Source: an uncultured Oscillospiraceae bacterium
GTDB taxonomy: Bacteria > Bacillota > Clostridia > Oscillospirales > Acutalibacteraceae
DNA: 6,356 bases
Direction: 5' to 3'
NCBI GenBank assembly: GCA_902478455.1
Contig: CABSLJ010000144.1
Coordinates: 1 to 6,356, forward strand
Part shown: piece by piece, positions 4,641-6,356 of the stretch
Position numbering within the stretch: the stretch's first letter is position 1
Layout: the number at the start of each line of letters is the position of its first letter
Program-made: the position numbers and the translations under genes
Notes under the pieces: generated by a model
Told to the model about the DNA's origin: nothing
Database searches by the model: none
The model's input: the letters and a program-made list of their open reading frames with translations, nothing else

Positions 4641-6356
4641 TTACGCCTTTTTCTCCGGGAGCAGCTCGGCCACACCCTCGAGCACCGCGCCCGACGCCCA
4701 CGAATGGGCGCAGAACCAGGTCGAGGAGGGGGAACCGTCCGGGTAACGCTCGGCGAGCAGAGAATCGGAATAGCAGAAACGCTCGTTGATGAGTCCCTTT
4801 TTGCCCCAGTCGTATTCGCCGTCCTCATGCAGATAGACGTTGGAAGTCCAATAGAGGGTATCGCGGTAGCGGTCGGCGAAGTAGGGGTCCTTTGTCTGCT
4901 CCGCCAGATAGGAAAGGCTCTTTAAGATGGCGCTGCCCATGGGATGGATGTGGGAATTGTTCACAGAGGTCACCGACCCGCCGCAGGCCGCCCAATGCAT
5001 GGAGCGCAGCGGTTCGGCCTCGAGCACGGGGTTGTAGCTGAATTTCCAGGAGAATTCGTACTCCACGCCGTCGGACAGCATCTGAAGGTAGCGCTCCCCG
5101 CCGGTCAGGCGGTGCAGCAGCTCGGCCGCCTTGATGAAGGCGAGCACGCCCTCCTCGTCGGGGCTTTTGAAGATGTCGTGCGGACCCCCGTAAAGGTGGA
5201 AGGTTTTGACCTCTCCCCAATAGAAGTCCATGGCCCGCTCGGCGGCGGCCAGGGCCGCCTTGTCCTGAGCGCATTCCCACAGCAGGACGAGTCCGGGCAC
5301 AAACCAGCAGCTGGAAAAGCCGTCGGGGTCCAAGAGCGAACCGTCGCTCTCGCGGTAGGTGTAGCCGAAGGAGCCGCTTTCAAGCTGGGTCTCCATCACC
5401 TTGTGAAGCACCCGGGAGGCGGCGGAAAGCCAGCTCTCCTTTTCCCTGCCCTGCGCTCCGGCCTCTTTGTAGGAAGCCAGCAGATAATAGCAGGTCTGGC
5501 CGTTGACATAGGCCGAATGGCCGGGCATCTCCAGGTCGCGGTACCACCAGCCCCGGGCGTTCCACTCTTTCTTGACGGGGTCGTAATTCTCATGGAAAAG
5601 TCCCGACTGCTCCGAAACCGCACAGTCTGCGATGTGGTCGAGCACCGAGACGGCGCAGTCGGTCCATTTCTCCTCCCCCAGCCGCAATCCGGCGGTCAGA
5701 AGGGGATAGGCCGTGCGCGCGCCGCCCGTCCAGGAGGCGCTGAAGCCGGGCGCAAAGGGTTCTGCGTCGGGATTTTTTGCGACGTCCGGCAGGGTGATGT
5801 AAAAATTCCGGGCGTCCTTGTCGTAGCCGTAGTCGCACAGCGCGTCGGCAATGGCGCGCGCCGCATCCTCCACTGTGCCGTTTTCTTTCACCGAATCGCG
5901 CAGGTCGCGGTAGGAGGCGCGCAGCAGCGCGCTCGCGCATGGGAGGCGGTCTCCGCCGGGGAGCAGATAAAGGCGCAGATCACAGACGGCCCCGCCGTTT
6001 TCAAAGTCGGCAAAGCCTTCAGTGCGGCTGACGCGGTTGCGCCCGGGGATGGTGCTGTAGGTAAAGGGATCGTTGACAAAGCCGAGAGAGAAGGAAATCC
6101 GCCGCTCGGATTTGCAGACGCCGATGCCCGTCTTTTCGTTCACCGAGCCGTCGGCCCGCCGGCAAATGTCCCGCCCGCCGAGGGCGAAGCAGCGTTTTTT
6201 GCCCAGCATGGAGGTAAAGCCATGGCTGGAGCGGTCGGTGCGCACCAGCCATTCGGGCGCGACCCAGGGGCGGTGGAAGCCGCCGTTGTCCCCCTCCTCC
6301 AGCTGAGGATAAGTGGCCCATTTGCTCGCTCCTCCGCGGTTAACTCCGTACATAAA
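4641..6356 (-). CDS. Putative helical-barrel glycosidase-like enzyme, 5' end beyond the window
   Basis: This is a large enzyme of unrecognised family, probably acting on carbohydrate. At least 571 residues are visible; the frame is open to the edge, and the ATG at 6351-6353 sits in what looks like mid-protein, so I treat the gene as truncated by the window. Numbering from that Met, residues 1-155 are beta-rich with many aromatics (HRPWVAPEWLVRTD, GFVNDPFTYST). Residues about 160-565 are helical with repeated short motifs typical of (alpha/alpha)6 or six-hairpin glycosidases: WTGGARTAYPLLTAG (208-222), GLFHENYD (251-258), GWWYRDLEMPGHSAYVNGQ (268-286), GSFGYTYRESDG (327-338), MHWAACGGSVTSVNNSHIHPMGS (452-474), HEDGEYDWG (509-517) and STWFCAHSWASGAVLEG (544-560). 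Asp and Glu in the DLEMPG and HEDGEYDW segments are candidate catalytic or binding residues, but none can be assigned. It heads, or sits upstream in, a unit with an esterase and a sugar oxidoreductase. The fold is moderately supported; the reaction is unknown. Confidence 0.75.
   Translation of the reverse strand, partial: FMYGVNRGGASKWATYPQLEEGDNGGFHRPWVAPEWLVRTDRSSHGFTSMLGKKRCFALGGRDICRRADGSVNEKTGIGVCKSERRISFSLGFVNDPFTYSTIPGRNRVSRTEGFADFENGGAVCDLRLYLLPGGDRLPCASALLRASYRDLRDSVKENGTVEDAARAIADALCDYGYDKDARNFYITLPDVAKNPDAEPFAPGFSASWTGGARTAYPLLTAGLRLGEEKWTDCAVSVLDHIADCAVSEQSGLFHENYDPVKKEWNARGWWYRDLEMPGHSAYVNGQTCYYLLASYKEAGAQGREKESWLSAASRVLHKVMETQLESGSFGYTYRESDGSLLDPDGFSSCWFVPGLVLLWECAQDKAALAAAERAMDFYWGEVKTFHLYGGPHDIFKSPDEEGVLAFIKAAELLHRLTGGERYLQMLSDGVEYEFSWKFSYNPVLEAEPLRSMHWAACGGSVTSVNNSHIHPMGSAILKSLSYLAEQTKDPYFADRYRDTLYWTSNVYLHEDGEYDWGKKGLINERFCYSDSLLAERYPDGSPSSTWFCAHSWASGAVLEGVAELLPEKKA

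Overview
The window is bacterial and reads entirely on the minus strand: six protein genes plus the signals between them. Coding DNA is GC-rich, while the two clear promoter-type gaps are AT-rich. Strong AGGAGG-type ribosome sites, a textbook SigA/sigma70 promoter, an AbrB/SpoVT-type regulator beside an ABC-2 exporter, and an intrinsic terminator with a U-tract together suggest a moderately high-GC member of the Bacillota, perhaps a gut Clostridia/Oscillospiraceae-like organism. That placement is inferred from style and gene content, not from a marker gene.

In transcription order (high to low coordinates), the first unit is a carbohydrate cluster. It begins with a large enzyme cut by the right window edge (4641-6356), which looks like a helical-barrel, six-hairpin-type glycosidase. 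A 106-base AT-rich gap follows, then a sialate O-acetylesterase-like SGNH hydrolase (3137-4534). After a 141-base gap comes a Gfo/Idh/MocA-family NAD(P)-dependent oxidoreductase (1988-2995), closed by a clear intrinsic terminator (1938-1967). The esterase and oxidoreductase lack export signals, and the glycosidase N-terminus is not visible. The likely job is intracellular processing of an acetylated or modified sugar or oligosaccharide: glycosidic cleavage, deacetylation and sugar oxidation/reduction. The actual substrate cannot be read from the sequence.

The second unit starts at a perfect-consensus promoter (TTGACA, 17 bases, TATAAT; 1840-1868). It encodes a 76-residue AbrB-family DNA-binding protein (1531-1761), an ABC transporter ATPase (803-1534) and an ABC-2 type permease (45-806). 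Both junctions are 4-base stop/start overlaps (ATGA and GTGA), so the three are probably translationally coupled. A 9-base inverted repeat covers the -10 box and flanks the expected transcription start, a natural candidate for autoregulation by the AbrB protein. A 10-base word from inside that element recurs in the gap ahead of the esterase, which raises the possibility that one regulator touches both units.

No tRNA, rRNA, CRISPR array, insertion sequence or attachment site was seen. No wholly new system is evident. The most interesting items are the unassigned large carbohydrate enzyme, the self-contained AbrB/ABC switch with its operator-like repeat, and departures from usual motifs in the oxidoreductase (QKP) and the esterase (WYQGC).
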